Counted from the stretch's first letter, positions 51,619 to 60,438 are shown. The stretch is 64,000 bases of DNA from Clostridium felsineum DSM 794 (GCF_002006355.2 NZ_CP096980.1:2232001-2296000), one strand, 5' to 3'. The notes: a model not told the origin generated them from the letters alone. Numbers and translations are program-made.

Positions 51619-52002
51619 GTGAGAATAGAAAATGAGATACTAATGCTTATAAGAAATAATAAAAAGAGTAAAAATGAGGTATACCTTCAAGATCCAATTG
51701 GTGTAGACAAGGAAGGTAATGAAATATCACTAATTGATATATTGAGCAGTGATGATGATTCTGTAATTGAAATAGTTGAAAATAGAATTCAAATAGGAAA
51801 ATTATATGTAGAAATAAATAGAGTATTAAAGGGACGTGAAAAAGCTATAATTAAAATGCGATATGGGCTTGGTGATGGTAAGCCGAGAAATCAAAGAGAG
51901 ATAGCTCAAATTTTAGGTATATCTAGATCCTACGTTTCTAGGATAGAAAAAAGGGCTTTGAAAAAACTTTTTAGGCAACTGAATGGAAGCTGTAAAATAT
52001 AA
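51619..52002 (+). CDS. sigK: sigK, 3' half (sigma-K regions 3 and 4), interrupted
   Basis: The frame entering at ATAGAAAATG (51625) reads IENEILMLIRNNKKSKNEVYL, the exact continuation of sigma-K after RCIEN of the 5' half. Region 4 has INRVLKGREKAIIKMRYGLGD and the helix-turn-helix REIAQILGISRSYVSRIEKRALKKLF. It has no promoter or ribosome site of its own; the GTG at 51619 is only the first possible codon. It can be expressed only after element excision as residues 110-234 of sigma-K, the late mother-cell sigma factor. Confidence 0.94.
   Translation: MRIENEILMLIRNNKKSKNEVYLQDPIGVDKEGNEISLIDILSSDDDSVIEIVENRIQIGKLYVEINRVLKGREKAIIKMRYGLGDGKPRNQREIAQILGISRSYVSRIEKRALKKLFRQLNGSCKI
51625..51634 (+). 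other. Right attachment core (attR) inside sigK
   Basis: ATAGAAAATG is identical to 41255-41264 and in the same codon phase. To its left is element DNA (GAAGTGTGAG), to its right native sigK (AGATACTAATGC). Confidence 0.85.
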
Positions 52003-52264
52003 AAGAATGTAATATAGCAATATAATTGTATTTATGTCAAATTTATTTTATAATTAAAATGTTATCTTAATAATACTGAAGAATATATATTAAAAAACAG
52101 CTAGTAGTAGTAAAATATTTATTTTAACTGTGGTTAAGAAAAGATAACTCGAATATAATAGAATTAAGCTTATGCTAAAACATAGAGTGAATAAGAAAAA
52201 AATAAATAGAAAACTTAATACTAGTGATATTCAGGGGTTATTGAATAGGGAGGAATATTTATAA

Positions 52265-53323
52265 ATGAAAAACTTAAAAGACTTACTTAAAATACTTGTT
52301 GAAGAAGGTGCTTCAGATCTGCATATTACTATTGATATGCCGCCAGTAATTAGGGTGAATGGTGAGCTTAATGTGGTAAGTGATAAAAAAAAATTAACTA
52401 AAGATGAGATAACAGGGTATGCTAAAGAATTACTTAAGGAAAACTACGATAAATATTTGGAAATTGGAGAATTTGATACATCATATACTCTTAATGGAGT
52501 TGGCAGTTTTAGAATTAATGTATATAAAGGCAATGGAAATGATGCTATAGCAATCCGAAATATTCCATTAAAAATTCCTAATCTTAAGGAATTAGGATTT
52601 CCAGATGTTTTTGATGATTTAATAAATGCTAAAAGAGGACTCGTTTTAATTACAGGACCTACAGGAAGTGGAAAAAGTACAACACTTGCATCAATTATAA
52701 ATGAGTTCAATTTAAAGACTACACGTCATATAATTACACTTGAAGATCCCATAGAATATGTACATAAAAATAATAAAAGTATAATTAATCAGAGAGAAAT
52801 AGGTAGAGATAGTAAATCATATGTGTCTGCGTTAAAGTCTGCATTAAGGGAAGATCCAGATGTAATACTAGTGGGCGAAATGAGAGATGCAGAGACTATT
52901 TCTACCGCTATTATGGCAGCAGAAACAGGACATCTTGTGCTTTCAACACTACATACTATTGGTGCGGATAAAACAATAGATAGAATAATTGATGTATTTG
53001 AAGAGCGTAATAAGCAGCAAATAAAAATTCAACTTGCATCTGTTCTTAGAGGAGTATTATCACAGCAACTTTTAAAGAAAAAAGATAATTCAGGAAGGCT
53101 GCCTGCTTTTGAAGTAATGACTGTAACTCCTGCAATTCAAAATTTGATTAGAGAAGGAAAAACACATCAAATACAATCTCTTATTCAAACCGGAAATAAA
53201 TATGGAATGATAACAATGGATAAATGTATAATAGATTTATATAAAAAGGGAATAATATCTTATGAGACAGCTGTACAATCAAGTGTAGATAAAGAGTTCG
53301 TAACAAAAATGCTGATATTATAG
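52265..53323 (+). CDS. pilT: PilT/twitching-motility-type ATPase
   Basis: A 352-residue secretion-type ATPase. It begins LKDLLKILVEEGASDLHITIDMPP, has Walker A GPTGSGKSTTLAS (about residue 130), ASP box LEDPIEYVH, Walker B SALREDPDVILVGEMRD (about 196-212) and the His box AETGHLVLSTLHT. PilT proteins power retraction of type IV pili. No other pilus gene is in the window, so the machine is encoded elsewhere or the protein has another role. GGGAGGA precedes the ATG by 8 bp. The 262 bp upstream show no gene. Confidence 0.92.
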   Translation: MKNLKDLLKILVEEGASDLHITIDMPPVIRVNGELNVVSDKKKLTKDEITGYAKELLKENYDKYLEIGEFDTSYTLNGVGSFRINVYKGNGNDAIAIRNIPLKIPNLKELGFPDVFDDLINAKRGLVLITGPTGSGKSTTLASIINEFNLKTTRHIITLEDPIEYVHKNNKSIINQREIGRDSKSYVSALKSALREDPDVILVGEMRDAETISTAIMAAETGHLVLSTLHTIGADKTIDRIIDVFEERNKQQIKIQLASVLRGVLSQQLLKKKDNSGRLPAFEVMTVTPAIQNLIREGKTHQIQSLIQTGNKYGMITMDKCIIDLYKKGIISYETAVQSSVDKEFVTKMLIL

Positions 53324-53463
53324 ACTTAAGGTGAAAAAATAAAGTAGGAGAAGCTTGTTTTAAAAAAAATGCATTAAAAGTTAATAAATTTACAATTTCA
53401 TAAAATACTATGGTATTTGATAAATTTTTGTGATAAAATAACTTTGTTTAGGGGGGATACATA

Positions 53464-54741
53464 GTGAATGAAGTAAAGTCCATACTACATGTGATTTCAC
53501 GTGTCTTCACAAATACGGTTTTTATCATATCAATGTATTATCTATGTATATCATTCTTTGGAATTATTAGAAAAAAGGATGGTAAAGAATTTAAACCAGA
53601 AAAAACCTTTGCGCTTGTTGTAGCTGCACATGATGAAGAGGCAGTAATAAGTGATATGGTTGTGAGTTTAAATAAATTGGATTATCCCGATGATATGTAT
53701 GACATATTTGTAATTGCAGATAACTGTAGTGATAACACTGCTAAAAAGGCACGCGAGAAGGGCGCAAAAGTTTATGAAAGAATAAACAAAGAGAAAAAGG
53801 GTAAAGGTTATGCTCTTGAATGGATGTTCAGCAAACTATTCAAAATGGATAAAAAATATGATGCTGTAGTAATATTTGATGCTGACAATTTAGCCTCTAA
53901 AAATTTTCTTAAAGAAATGAATAAGAAGTTATGTGAGGGTTATAAGGTTGTTCAAGGATATTTAGATAGTAAAAATCCTAGGGATTCATGGATAACAGGA
54001 AGTTATTCAATAGCCTTTTGGTCTACTGACAGAATGTTTCAATTATCTAGAAGTAATCTAGGACTTTCAAATCAATTAGGTGGTACTGGATGTTGTTTTG
54101 AAACTGAAATTCTAAAGAAATTGGGCTGGGGAGCAACTTGTCTTACAGAGGACTTAGAATTCACCTGCAAACTTGTGCTTAATGGTTACAAGGTAGGTTG
54201 GGCACATGATGCAGTTATTTATGATGAAAAGCCTCTTACACTTGTTCAATCTTGGCATCAAAGAATAAGATGGATGCAGGGATTCTCAGATGTAGCAAGT
54301 AGGTATTTTTTCAAACTCTTAAAAAGTTCAATAGTTAATAAGAGTTTTACTGCATTTGATTGTGCTATATATAGTATTAATCCGTTTATGACAATTTTGT
54401 TTAGCATATCGATGATTTTGGGATTTATAGATACATCAGTAGCGACTATACATAATATGCCATCTATGTTTAATACAGCAAGAATTTTTGAAATAACACC
54501 ATTAAAAGTATTTTTATTTATAGCAGCGGTATTTCAATATGCGTATACACCATTTTTATTAGCATTGGATAAAAAATTGGATATAAGAATGATATGGTAT
54601 TATGTTATAATTTATCCTATATATCTTATAACATGGCTTCCTATTACAATAATAGGTATCCTAAAGAAAAATAATAAAGATTGGAATCATACAAAACACA
54701 CAAGAAGTGTTGATATATCTGATTTGGAAAAAGCTAACTAG
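53464..54741 (+). CDS. Membrane glycosyltransferase, family 2 (processive type)
   Basis: A 425-residue protein with an N-terminal membrane helix (about 10-32), a GT-A domain with VVAAHDEE, DNCSDNTA, FDADN (DxD-like, about 139-143) and TEDLEF, then QSWHQRIRWMQG (Q-x-x-R-W of processive synthases, about 262-273). Three to four C-terminal membrane helices follow. It resembles cellulose- or hyaluronan-synthase-like enzymes making an extracellular polysaccharide; the sugar is unknown. The GTG start follows GGGGGGAT. A terminator follows. Confidence 0.88.
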   Translation: MNEVKSILHVISRVFTNTVFIISMYYLCISFFGIIRKKDGKEFKPEKTFALVVAAHDEEAVISDMVVSLNKLDYPDDMYDIFVIADNCSDNTAKKAREKGAKVYERINKEKKGKGYALEWMFSKLFKMDKKYDAVVIFDADNLASKNFLKEMNKKLCEGYKVVQGYLDSKNPRDSWITGSYSIAFWSTDRMFQLSRSNLGLSNQLGGTGCCFETEILKKLGWGATCLTEDLEFTCKLVLNGYKVGWAHDAVIYDEKPLTLVQSWHQRIRWMQGFSDVASRYFFKLLKSSIVNKSFTAFDCAIYSINPFMTILFSISMILGFIDTSVATIHNMPSMFNTARIFEITPLKVFLFIAAVFQYAYTPFLLALDKKLDIRMIWYYVIIYPIYLITWLPITIIGILKKNNKDWNHTKHTRSVDISDLEKAN

Positions 54742-54752
54742 AGAAAACTTAT

Positions 54753-54792
54753 AATAGAAAGAGGGTATCCTTGATATCCTCTTTCTATTTAT
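54753..54792 (+). terminator. Terminator after the glycosyltransferase gene
   Basis: ATAGAAAGAGGGTAT pairs with ATATCCTCTTTCTAT with a short loop, 12 bp after the stop; the tail is T-poor but the stem is long. Confidence 0.8.
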
Positions 54793-54894
54793 AATAAAAT
54801 ACAATTTAAATATATTTTTTTTATAAATAAAAGGGAATTTTATTTTTATGTTGAATATATAATTGTGCTTCTCTGTGAGGGGGGAATTAATTGT

Positions 54895-56154
54895 ATGAAT
54901 AATTATATTATAGGAATAGATGTGGGTTCATCCAAAATATGTATAGCATTAGGGAAGTTAACCAAAAAAGGCGAAGTGCAAATAATTGGTATTACATCTT
55001 CAAAATGCGAAGGAGTGAAAAAATCTATTGTTGTTAACATAGATAGTACAGCTGAATCTATAAAAAATTGTATGGCTAAATTAAAAAAGATGGTGGAATT
55101 TGATTTAAGCGATGTATACGTTGCACTCCATGGAAGCATAAGCGAGCTTATACATAATAAAGGTGTAGTGGCTGTATCCTCAGATGACAGAGCAATAGCT
55201 AGCAGTGATGTTAAGAGAGTTATTGAATCAACTAGGTTTATCTCTGTACCATCTGATAGAGAAATTATTGGAGTTGAACCACAACAGTTTATTGTAGATG
55301 GTTACGATAATATAAAAGACCCTGTTGGAATGAGTGGGACAAAGTTAGAAGCAGATGTGCATGTTATTACAGTAAATTCTAATGTTGTTGATAATCTTAT
55401 TAAGAGTGTAAATAAGGCTGGATATCAAGTAAAGGGTTTATGTTTTGAACCAAAGATTGTTTCAAATGTGACTTTAAGCAAACATGAGAGAGAAAGTGGC
55501 TGTGTTCTTGTAGATGCAGGTAAAGAAAATATCAGTATTTCTATAATTAAAAATGATAATATAGTGTATATTGATAATATACCGTTAGGTGGAAGCAGCA
55601 TAACACAAGATATAGCACTTGGATTAAAAATACCTTTTGATGAGGCAGAAAAATTAAAGCTGGATTATTCTGATATTGATGCTAATATCAAATCTAATAA
55701 TGTTGATCTTAATGTTAAATTATCTGATGGGCAAAACTTAAAAATTGATTATAGCTTTTTTAAATTAATTGTACAATCTAGAATTGAAGAATTATATGAG
55801 CTTATAAGAAAGAAATTAATAAGAAAGAATTATTATAATGAAATAACAAATGTTGTAATTGTGGGTGGTGGTATTGCTTTAGTAAAAGGTTCAATAAGTG
55901 TTGGGAGAAGAGTCTTAGATAAAAATGTAAGAATAGGTTCTCCAAATTTTGTAGGAGCATCTAATCCAATATACGCTTCGGCGGTTGGAATTGTTAGCGA
56001 TATAGGTTATAATATGAAAAGTAGTAGTTTGTTTAGTTATGATGAAGAAGATTTAAAAAATGAAAACGAAGATTCATGGAATAAAAATATTAAGAGAGAC
56101 GAAGAAAAAAATATCTTTTCTAAAGTAAAGAGTTTTATTACAGATCTCTTTTAA
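54895..56154 (+). CDS. ftsA: FtsA-like cell division ATPase
   Basis: A 419-residue actin-fold protein. MNNYIIGIDVGSSKICIALG is the phosphate 1 loop, GCVLVDAGKENISISII phosphate 2 and VVIVGGGIALVKG the adenosine motif. The SHS2 insertion (about 85-165) has VYVALHGS and ISVPSDREIIGVEPQQFIVDGYDNIKDPVGM. FtsA tethers FtsZ to the membrane; the charged C terminus ends KVKSFITDLF, which could be the amphipathic helix. The ATG follows GAGGGGGG; a ten-residue upstream extension is rejected. It is 16 bp from ftsZ. Confidence 0.9.
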   Translation: MNNYIIGIDVGSSKICIALGKLTKKGEVQIIGITSSKCEGVKKSIVVNIDSTAESIKNCMAKLKKMVEFDLSDVYVALHGSISELIHNKGVVAVSSDDRAIASSDVKRVIESTRFISVPSDREIIGVEPQQFIVDGYDNIKDPVGMSGTKLEADVHVITVNSNVVDNLIKSVNKAGYQVKGLCFEPKIVSNVTLSKHERESGCVLVDAGKENISISIIKNDNIVYIDNIPLGGSSITQDIALGLKIPFDEAEKLKLDYSDIDANIKSNNVDLNVKLSDGQNLKIDYSFFKLIVQSRIEELYELIRKKLIRKNYYNEITNVVIVGGGIALVKGSISVGRRVLDKNVRIGSPNFVGASNPIYASAVGIVSDIGYNMKSSSLFSYDEEDLKNENEDSWNKNIKRDEEKNIFSKVKSFITDLF

Positions 56155-56170
56155 TGAGGGAGGTAGTATT

Positions 56171-57292
56171 GTGCTTGATTTTGATGTTGATGTTCAACAG
56201 TTTGCTCAAATAAAGGTAATAGGCTGTGGCGGTGGAGGTAACAATGCCGTTAACAGAATGATTTTAGAAGGACTTAAAAATGTGGAATTTATTGCCATAA
56301 ACACAGATAAGCAGGCATTGGCTCTTTCACAAGCATCACAAAAGATTCAAATAGGTGATAAGCTTACTAAAGGTTTAGGAGCAGGTGCTAATCCTGAGAT
56401 TGGTCAAAAGGCTGCAGAAGAAAGCAAGGATGAAATATCACAAGCCATAAAGGGTGCTGATATGGTATTTATAACTGCTGGTATGGGTGGTGGAACAGGA
56501 ACTGGTGCGGCTCCAGTTGTTGCTGAGATAGCAAAATCCATGGGTATCCTTACTGTTGGAGTTGTTACAAAGCCATTCCCATTTGAAGGAAGAAAGAGGA
56601 TGCTTCATGCTGAATCAGGAATAAAGACACTAAAAGAAAGAGTGGATACTTTAGTTACAATTCCAAACGAAAGATTGCTTGCAATTGTAGATAAAAAAAC
56701 AACACTTGTAGAAGCTTTTAAATCAGCAGATGATGTTTTAAGACAAGGTGTACAAGGTATATCTGATTTAATCACTATTCCTGGTCTTGTAAATCTTGAC
56801 TTTGCTGATGTAAGAACTGTTATGATAAATAAAGGACTTGCTCACATGGGTACTGGAAGAGGTGCTGGAGATACAAGAGCTAGCGATGCTGCTAAACAAG
56901 CAATATCTAGCCCGCTTTTAGAAACATCTATAGTTGGTGCTACAGGAGTGCTTTTAAATGTAACAGGTGGAGAAGATTTAGGTCTTCTTGAAATAAATGA
57001 AGCAGCAAGAGTTGTACAAGAAGCAGCAGATCCAGATGCAAATATTATATTTGGAGCTGTTATAGATGAAAATTTAAAAGATGAAATAAGAATAACTGTT
57101 ATAGCAACAGGCTTCGAAAATGACGGAGAAAATGGAGAGATTATAAGAAGAGAGGTAAAGGCTGAAACTCAAGAATCTAAACCTCAACAGGAAGCAGCAA
57201 GTGCACTTGATAACACAGGCAGCTTTGAATCACCTGAAAAAGATCTTAATATACCCGCATTTTTAAGAAGACAAAATAAAAATAAATATTAA
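56171..57292 (+). CDS. ftsZ: Cell division GTPase FtsZ
   Basis: A 373-residue tubulin homologue. GCGGGGNNAVNRM (about 18-30), tubulin signature GGGTGTGAAPV (about 102-112) and FADVRTVM are present, with a variable linker (about 325-360) and the C-terminal peptide DLNIPAFLRRQNKNKY that binds FtsA and SepF. It assembles the Z ring. The GTG start follows GGGAGG. A strong terminator separates it from spoIIGA, so the sporulation genes have their own promoter. Confidence 0.97.
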   Translation: MLDFDVDVQQFAQIKVIGCGGGGNNAVNRMILEGLKNVEFIAINTDKQALALSQASQKIQIGDKLTKGLGAGANPEIGQKAAEESKDEISQAIKGADMVFITAGMGGGTGTGAAPVVAEIAKSMGILTVGVVTKPFPFEGRKRMLHAESGIKTLKERVDTLVTIPNERLLAIVDKKTTLVEAFKSADDVLRQGVQGISDLITIPGLVNLDFADVRTVMINKGLAHMGTGRGAGDTRASDAAKQAISSPLLETSIVGATGVLLNVTGGEDLGLLEINEAARVVQEAADPDANIIFGAVIDENLKDEIRITVIATGFENDGENGEIIRREVKAETQESKPQQEAASALDNTGSFESPEKDLNIPAFLRRQNKNKY

Positions 57293-57323
57293 ATTCGTAT
57301 ATGTTTTTCATATAATGATTTAA

Positions 57324-57378
57324 AACAAACCATAAAATGTTTCTGATTATATCAGGCAATTTTATGGTTTGTTTTTTT
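57324..57378 (+). terminator. Terminator after ftsZ
   Basis: AAACAAACCATAAAAT pairs with ATTTTATGGTTTGTTT, and TTTTTG follows; the loop also contains a CTGATTATATCAG palindrome. Confidence 0.92.
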
Positions 57379-57538
57379 GTTCGGTATTTTTTATGTTTTT
57401 CTAAAAAAAATGATATTAACTGTGAAATACATAGATAAATTATCAAAAAAATAAAATTAAAAAGTTGGTATTACTGGTATAAAATGACAAAATTTTAAAT
57501 CATTAAGTAATATAATTATTTAAGAAAGGTGGGAGGAA

Positions 57539-58339
57539 ATGGTTGTCTATTTAGATGTTTTAATTTTTGAAAATTCAATAGTAAATACTTTTTTATTATA
57601 CATAACAGCTCAAACATTAAGAATAAAAGTTAAAATGAGATATTTAATTTTAGCAGGGATTTTGGGTGGGTTATACGTAATAGTTTTAATAATCCCATCA
57701 CTTAAGATATTTTCCTGTTTAATATTTAAAATTTTAGCTGCTGTACTTATGATTATTATGTCATTTAGAAAAAAAAATTTCATATTTAATGTGAAGGCAT
57801 TAGCTATATTTATAATGTATTCGATGCTTACAGCAGGTTTGTGCTTTTTTATAGAGCTTAATTATGAAAGTGACAGTCTCTTGAATGTATTTATTGGTGG
57901 CATATCCTATAAATGGATTTTAATAGCTATTATGATTATATATATGTTTGTAAATAGAATTATATGGTTTATAAATGATAGAAAATTAACTCAAAAATTA
58001 ATTTATAAAATAGAAGTAGTGTTTAAGGATAACGAGAAAGTAATAAAAGCTTTTTTAGATACAGGAAATGAGCTTAGAGAACCAATTACAAATTTACCTG
58101 TTATTGTTGCTGAAAAAAATTTGTTTGGCAATATTAAATTAGATGATTATGCCAAATTTTATGTTCCATTTAGATTGTTTGATGGTAATATGGGTAAATT
58201 AGAAGCCTTCAAACCATCTTGTGTAAAGATATATATTGGTAATGAAGTTGTGGTAAAAAATATAATCATAGCTTTAATAGATAATAAATTAAGTGAATTT
58301 AATGATTACAATGCGCTTCTTTCTAGAGGCAGTATCTAA
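57539..58339 (+). CDS. spoIIGA: Sporulation aspartic protease SpoIIGA (pro-sigma-E processing)
   Basis: A 266-residue protein with five membrane segments in residues 1-145, starting VYLDVLIFENSIVNTFLLY, and a C-terminal aspartic-protease-like domain with the active site motif FLDTGNELREPITNLPVIV (about 178-196). It cleaves the prosequence of sigma-E in the mother cell when triggered by SpoIIR. GTGGGAGG precedes the ATG. It lies 14 bp before sigE, the conserved pair. Confidence 0.95.
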   Translation: MVVYLDVLIFENSIVNTFLLYITAQTLRIKVKMRYLILAGILGGLYVIVLIIPSLKIFSCLIFKILAAVLMIIMSFRKKNFIFNVKALAIFIMYSMLTAGLCFFIELNYESDSLLNVFIGGISYKWILIAIMIIYMFVNRIIWFINDRKLTQKLIYKIEVVFKDNEKVIKAFLDTGNELREPITNLPVIVAEKNLFGNIKLDDYAKFYVPFRLFDGNMGKLEAFKPSCVKIYIGNEVVVKNIIIALIDNKLSEFNDYNALLSRGSI

Positions 58340-58353
58340 AATGGAGGGATTTT

Positions 58354-59061
58354 ATGAAGTTTTTATTACAGCTTTTAAGCAAAATATTGTGTAGAATAAA
58401 AATGTTTTCGGGTAGACTGTATTATATAGGTGGAAATGATGCGCTTCCACCACCGCTTACTAAGGATGAGGAAGATGATTTAGTAAATAAGCTTGTAGGT
58501 GGCGATGAAAGTATTAGATCAATACTTATAGAAAGAAACTTAAGGCTTGTAGTATATATTGCAAGAAAATTTGAAAATACAGGTGTAAGTGTTGAAGACC
58601 TAATTTCTGTTGGAACTATAGGACTTATTAAAGCAGTAAATACCTTTGACCCAACAAAGAAAATAAAGCTAGCAACATATGGTTCTAGATGTATCGAAAA
58701 TGAAATACTTATGTATTTAAGAAGAAACAGTAAAGTAAAAGCTGAAATTTCATTTTATGAACCACTTAACATAGATTGGGACGGAAATAAACTTCTTTTA
58801 TCCGACATATTAGGAACTGATAATGATTGCGTATACAATCTTATAGAAGGAGAAGTGGATAAGCAGCTTCTTTTAGTAGCCTTAAAAAAATTAAATGATA
58901 GAGAAAAAAGAATAGTTGAATTAAGATACGGGCTTACAGGTGTTGGAGAAAAAACACAAAAGGAAGTTGCGGATATGCTTGGTATATCCCAATCCTATAT
59001 TTCAAGGCTTGAAAAAAGAATAATTAAAAGACTCAAAAAAGAAATAAATAAAATGTTGTAG
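58354..59061 (+). CDS. sigE: Sporulation sigma factor sigma-E (pro form)
   Basis: A 235-residue sigma-70 family protein. The hydrophobic/basic prosequence (about 1-28, LQLLSKILCRIKMFSGRLYYIGG) precedes ALPPPLTKDEEDDLVNKL; SIRSILIERNLRLVVYIARKFE and VEDLISVGTIGLIKAVNTFDP are region 2, and EVADMLGISQSYISRLEKRI is region 4. It directs early mother-cell transcription and would normally drive sigK and the skin recombinase. It follows spoIIGA closely in one operon. Confidence 0.97.
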   Translation: MKFLLQLLSKILCRIKMFSGRLYYIGGNDALPPPLTKDEEDDLVNKLVGGDESIRSILIERNLRLVVYIARKFENTGVSVEDLISVGTIGLIKAVNTFDPTKKIKLATYGSRCIENEILMYLRRNSKVKAEISFYEPLNIDWDGNKLLLSDILGTDNDCVYNLIEGEVDKQLLLVALKKLNDREKRIVELRYGLTGVGEKTQKEVADMLGISQSYISRLEKRIIKRLKKEINKML

Positions 59062-59134
59062 GTTTGTCTTTAGTATAAAATAGTTTTCCTGAGGGAATAA
59101 TTCTTAATGCTATTATTTCAAAGGGGCTGATAAA

Positions 59135-59908
59135 GTGGTTATAAATAAGGTTGAGATTTGCGGCGTCAATACGTCTAAACTTCCAGTTCTAAAAGAAAAA
59201 GAAATGCGAGAATTATTGATCAGTATGAGAAATGGTAATATTACTGATAGGGAAAAATTTATAAAAGGAAACTTAAGGTTAGTACTTAGTGTCATCCAAA
59301 GATTTAATAATAGGGGGGAAAACGCAGATGACTTATTTCAAGTTGGATGCATAGGACTTATAAAGTCTATAGACAATTTCGATTTGAGCCAAAATGTAAA
59401 ATTTTCTACTTATGCGGTTCCAATGATTATAGGAGAGATAAGGAGATACTTGAGGGATAATAATTCTATTAGGGTTAGTAGATCTCTTAGAGATATAGCA
59501 TATAGAGCACTTCAAGTTCGGGATAGACTCATAAGTAAAGATAATAAAGAACCTACTGTTTCGCAAATCGCTAAAGAACTAAAAATACCTCGTGAGGAAG
59601 TGATTTTTGCTCTAGATGCAATACAAGATCCAATATCTCTGTTTGAACCTATATATCATGATGATGGTGATGCGATATTTGTAATGGATCAAATAAGTGA
59701 TAATAAAAATCTAGATGATAGTTGGCTTCAGAATATTTCTATTAAAGAAGCTATGAAAAAGCTAAGTGACAGGGAAAAAATGATACTTAATATGAGATTT
59801 TTTGATGGTAGAACGCAAATGGAAGTTGCAGATGAAATAGGAATTTCACAAGCTCAAGTATCTAGGCTTGAAAAAACGGCACTTAAACACATGAAAAAGT
59901 ACGTTTAA
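59135..59908 (+). CDS. sigG: Sporulation sigma factor sigma-G
   Basis: A 257-residue forespore sigma factor. It starts VINKVEICGVNTSKLPVL, the conserved sigma-G N terminus, then DLFQVGCIGLIKSIDNFDLSQNVKFSTYAVPMIIGEIRRYLRD (region 2) and MEVADEIGISQAQVSRLEKTALKHMKKY (region 4). The GTG follows AAAGGGG. It lies 73 bp after sigE, the usual clostridial spoIIGA-sigE-sigG order, and controls late forespore genes. Confidence 0.97.
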   Translation: MVINKVEICGVNTSKLPVLKEKEMRELLISMRNGNITDREKFIKGNLRLVLSVIQRFNNRGENADDLFQVGCIGLIKSIDNFDLSQNVKFSTYAVPMIIGEIRRYLRDNNSIRVSRSLRDIAYRALQVRDRLISKDNKEPTVSQIAKELKIPREEVIFALDAIQDPISLFEPIYHDDGDAIFVMDQISDNKNLDDSWLQNISIKEAMKKLSDREKMILNMRFFDGRTQMEVADEIGISQAQVSRLEKTALKHMKKYV

Positions 59909-59953
59909 GTATAATAATTAATTTAATTTTGTATTTAATATTAAATTAATAAT

Positions 59954-59991
59954 GCTCTAGAGGGGGGAAGCACTTAATTAAAAAGCCCCTC
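59954..59991 (+). terminator. Weak stem-loop after sigG
   Basis: AGAGGGG pairs with CCCCTCT-type bases (GAGGGG / CCCCTC), with an inner AAGC/GC-rich part; there is no long T run. Its role as a terminator is uncertain. Confidence 0.45.
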
Positions 59992-60110
59992 ATATACATA
60001 TATGCTAAAACAAATTTTATGATGTTTTGAATTTTTTGAGTACTTTAATCATATTTTTATAGTATATCAAAATTAATTATAAGCGTTATACTATAAAGAG
60101 GTGATAATAT

Positions 60111-60374
60111 ATGGATATACCTGCGCATTCTATAAGTGCAATGAAGTCTATGGAGGTTATAGATATTAATACTGGAACAAAGCTCGGACTCATCAAAGAT
60201 TTAAAAATTGATATTGAGGAGTGTAAAATAATATCAATAATACTTCCAGGAGTAAAAGTAGGAGGATGGTTTTCTAAAGAAAAATATATAGAAATCGAAT
60301 GGTCGGATATACAGAAAATAGGCGTGGATGTAATACTTGTGAATGGTGACAATTTATTTGAAAATAAGGATTGA
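60111..60374 (+). CDS. YlmC/YmxH family PRC-barrel sporulation protein
   Basis: An 87-residue protein with PRC-barrel pattern MEVIDINTGTKLGLIKDLKID and IISIILPGVKVGGWF, then YIEIEWSDIQKIGVDVILV. This matches the YlmC/YmxH family found beside sporulation and division genes in Firmicutes. The molecular role is unknown. GAGGTGA precedes the ATG by 8 bp. Confidence 0.88.
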   Translation: MDIPAHSISAMKSMEVIDINTGTKLGLIKDLKIDIEECKIISIILPGVKVGGWFSKEKYIEIEWSDIQKIGVDVILVNGDNLFENKD

Positions 60375-60438
60375 ACAATTAGCCCTAAAAAGTGTATAAT
60401 TAAACTAAATATATTCTTTAATAAGGGATGTGAAAGAT

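Larger units (their letters stand above)
41255..51634 (+). mobile_element. skin-type (sigK intervening) element carrying a polyketide-synthase-like operon
   Basis: The two sigK parts are separated by foreign DNA bounded by direct 10-bp copies of ATAGAAAATG. A large serine recombinase ends 26 bp before the right copy. Recombination would excise a 10,370-bp circle and rejoin codons 1-109 with 125 downstream codons to give an uninterrupted 234-residue sigma-K. Cargo, all on the sigK strand: an alpha/beta hydrolase, ACP, three KS-type proteins, dehydratase, two SDR-type proteins, a small ORF and the recombinase. No phage structural genes, transposase or toxin-antitoxin pair was found. Confidence 0.93.

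Noticed and set aside
41255..51634. Prophage or integrative conjugative element
   Set aside because: No capsid, terminase, relaxase or replication genes; cargo is biosynthetic and ends are inside sigK.
51619..52002. Independent small sigma factor of 127 codons
   Set aside because: It lacks region 2, promoter and ribosome site, and its sequence continues the 5' sigK half exactly at the shared 10-bp core.
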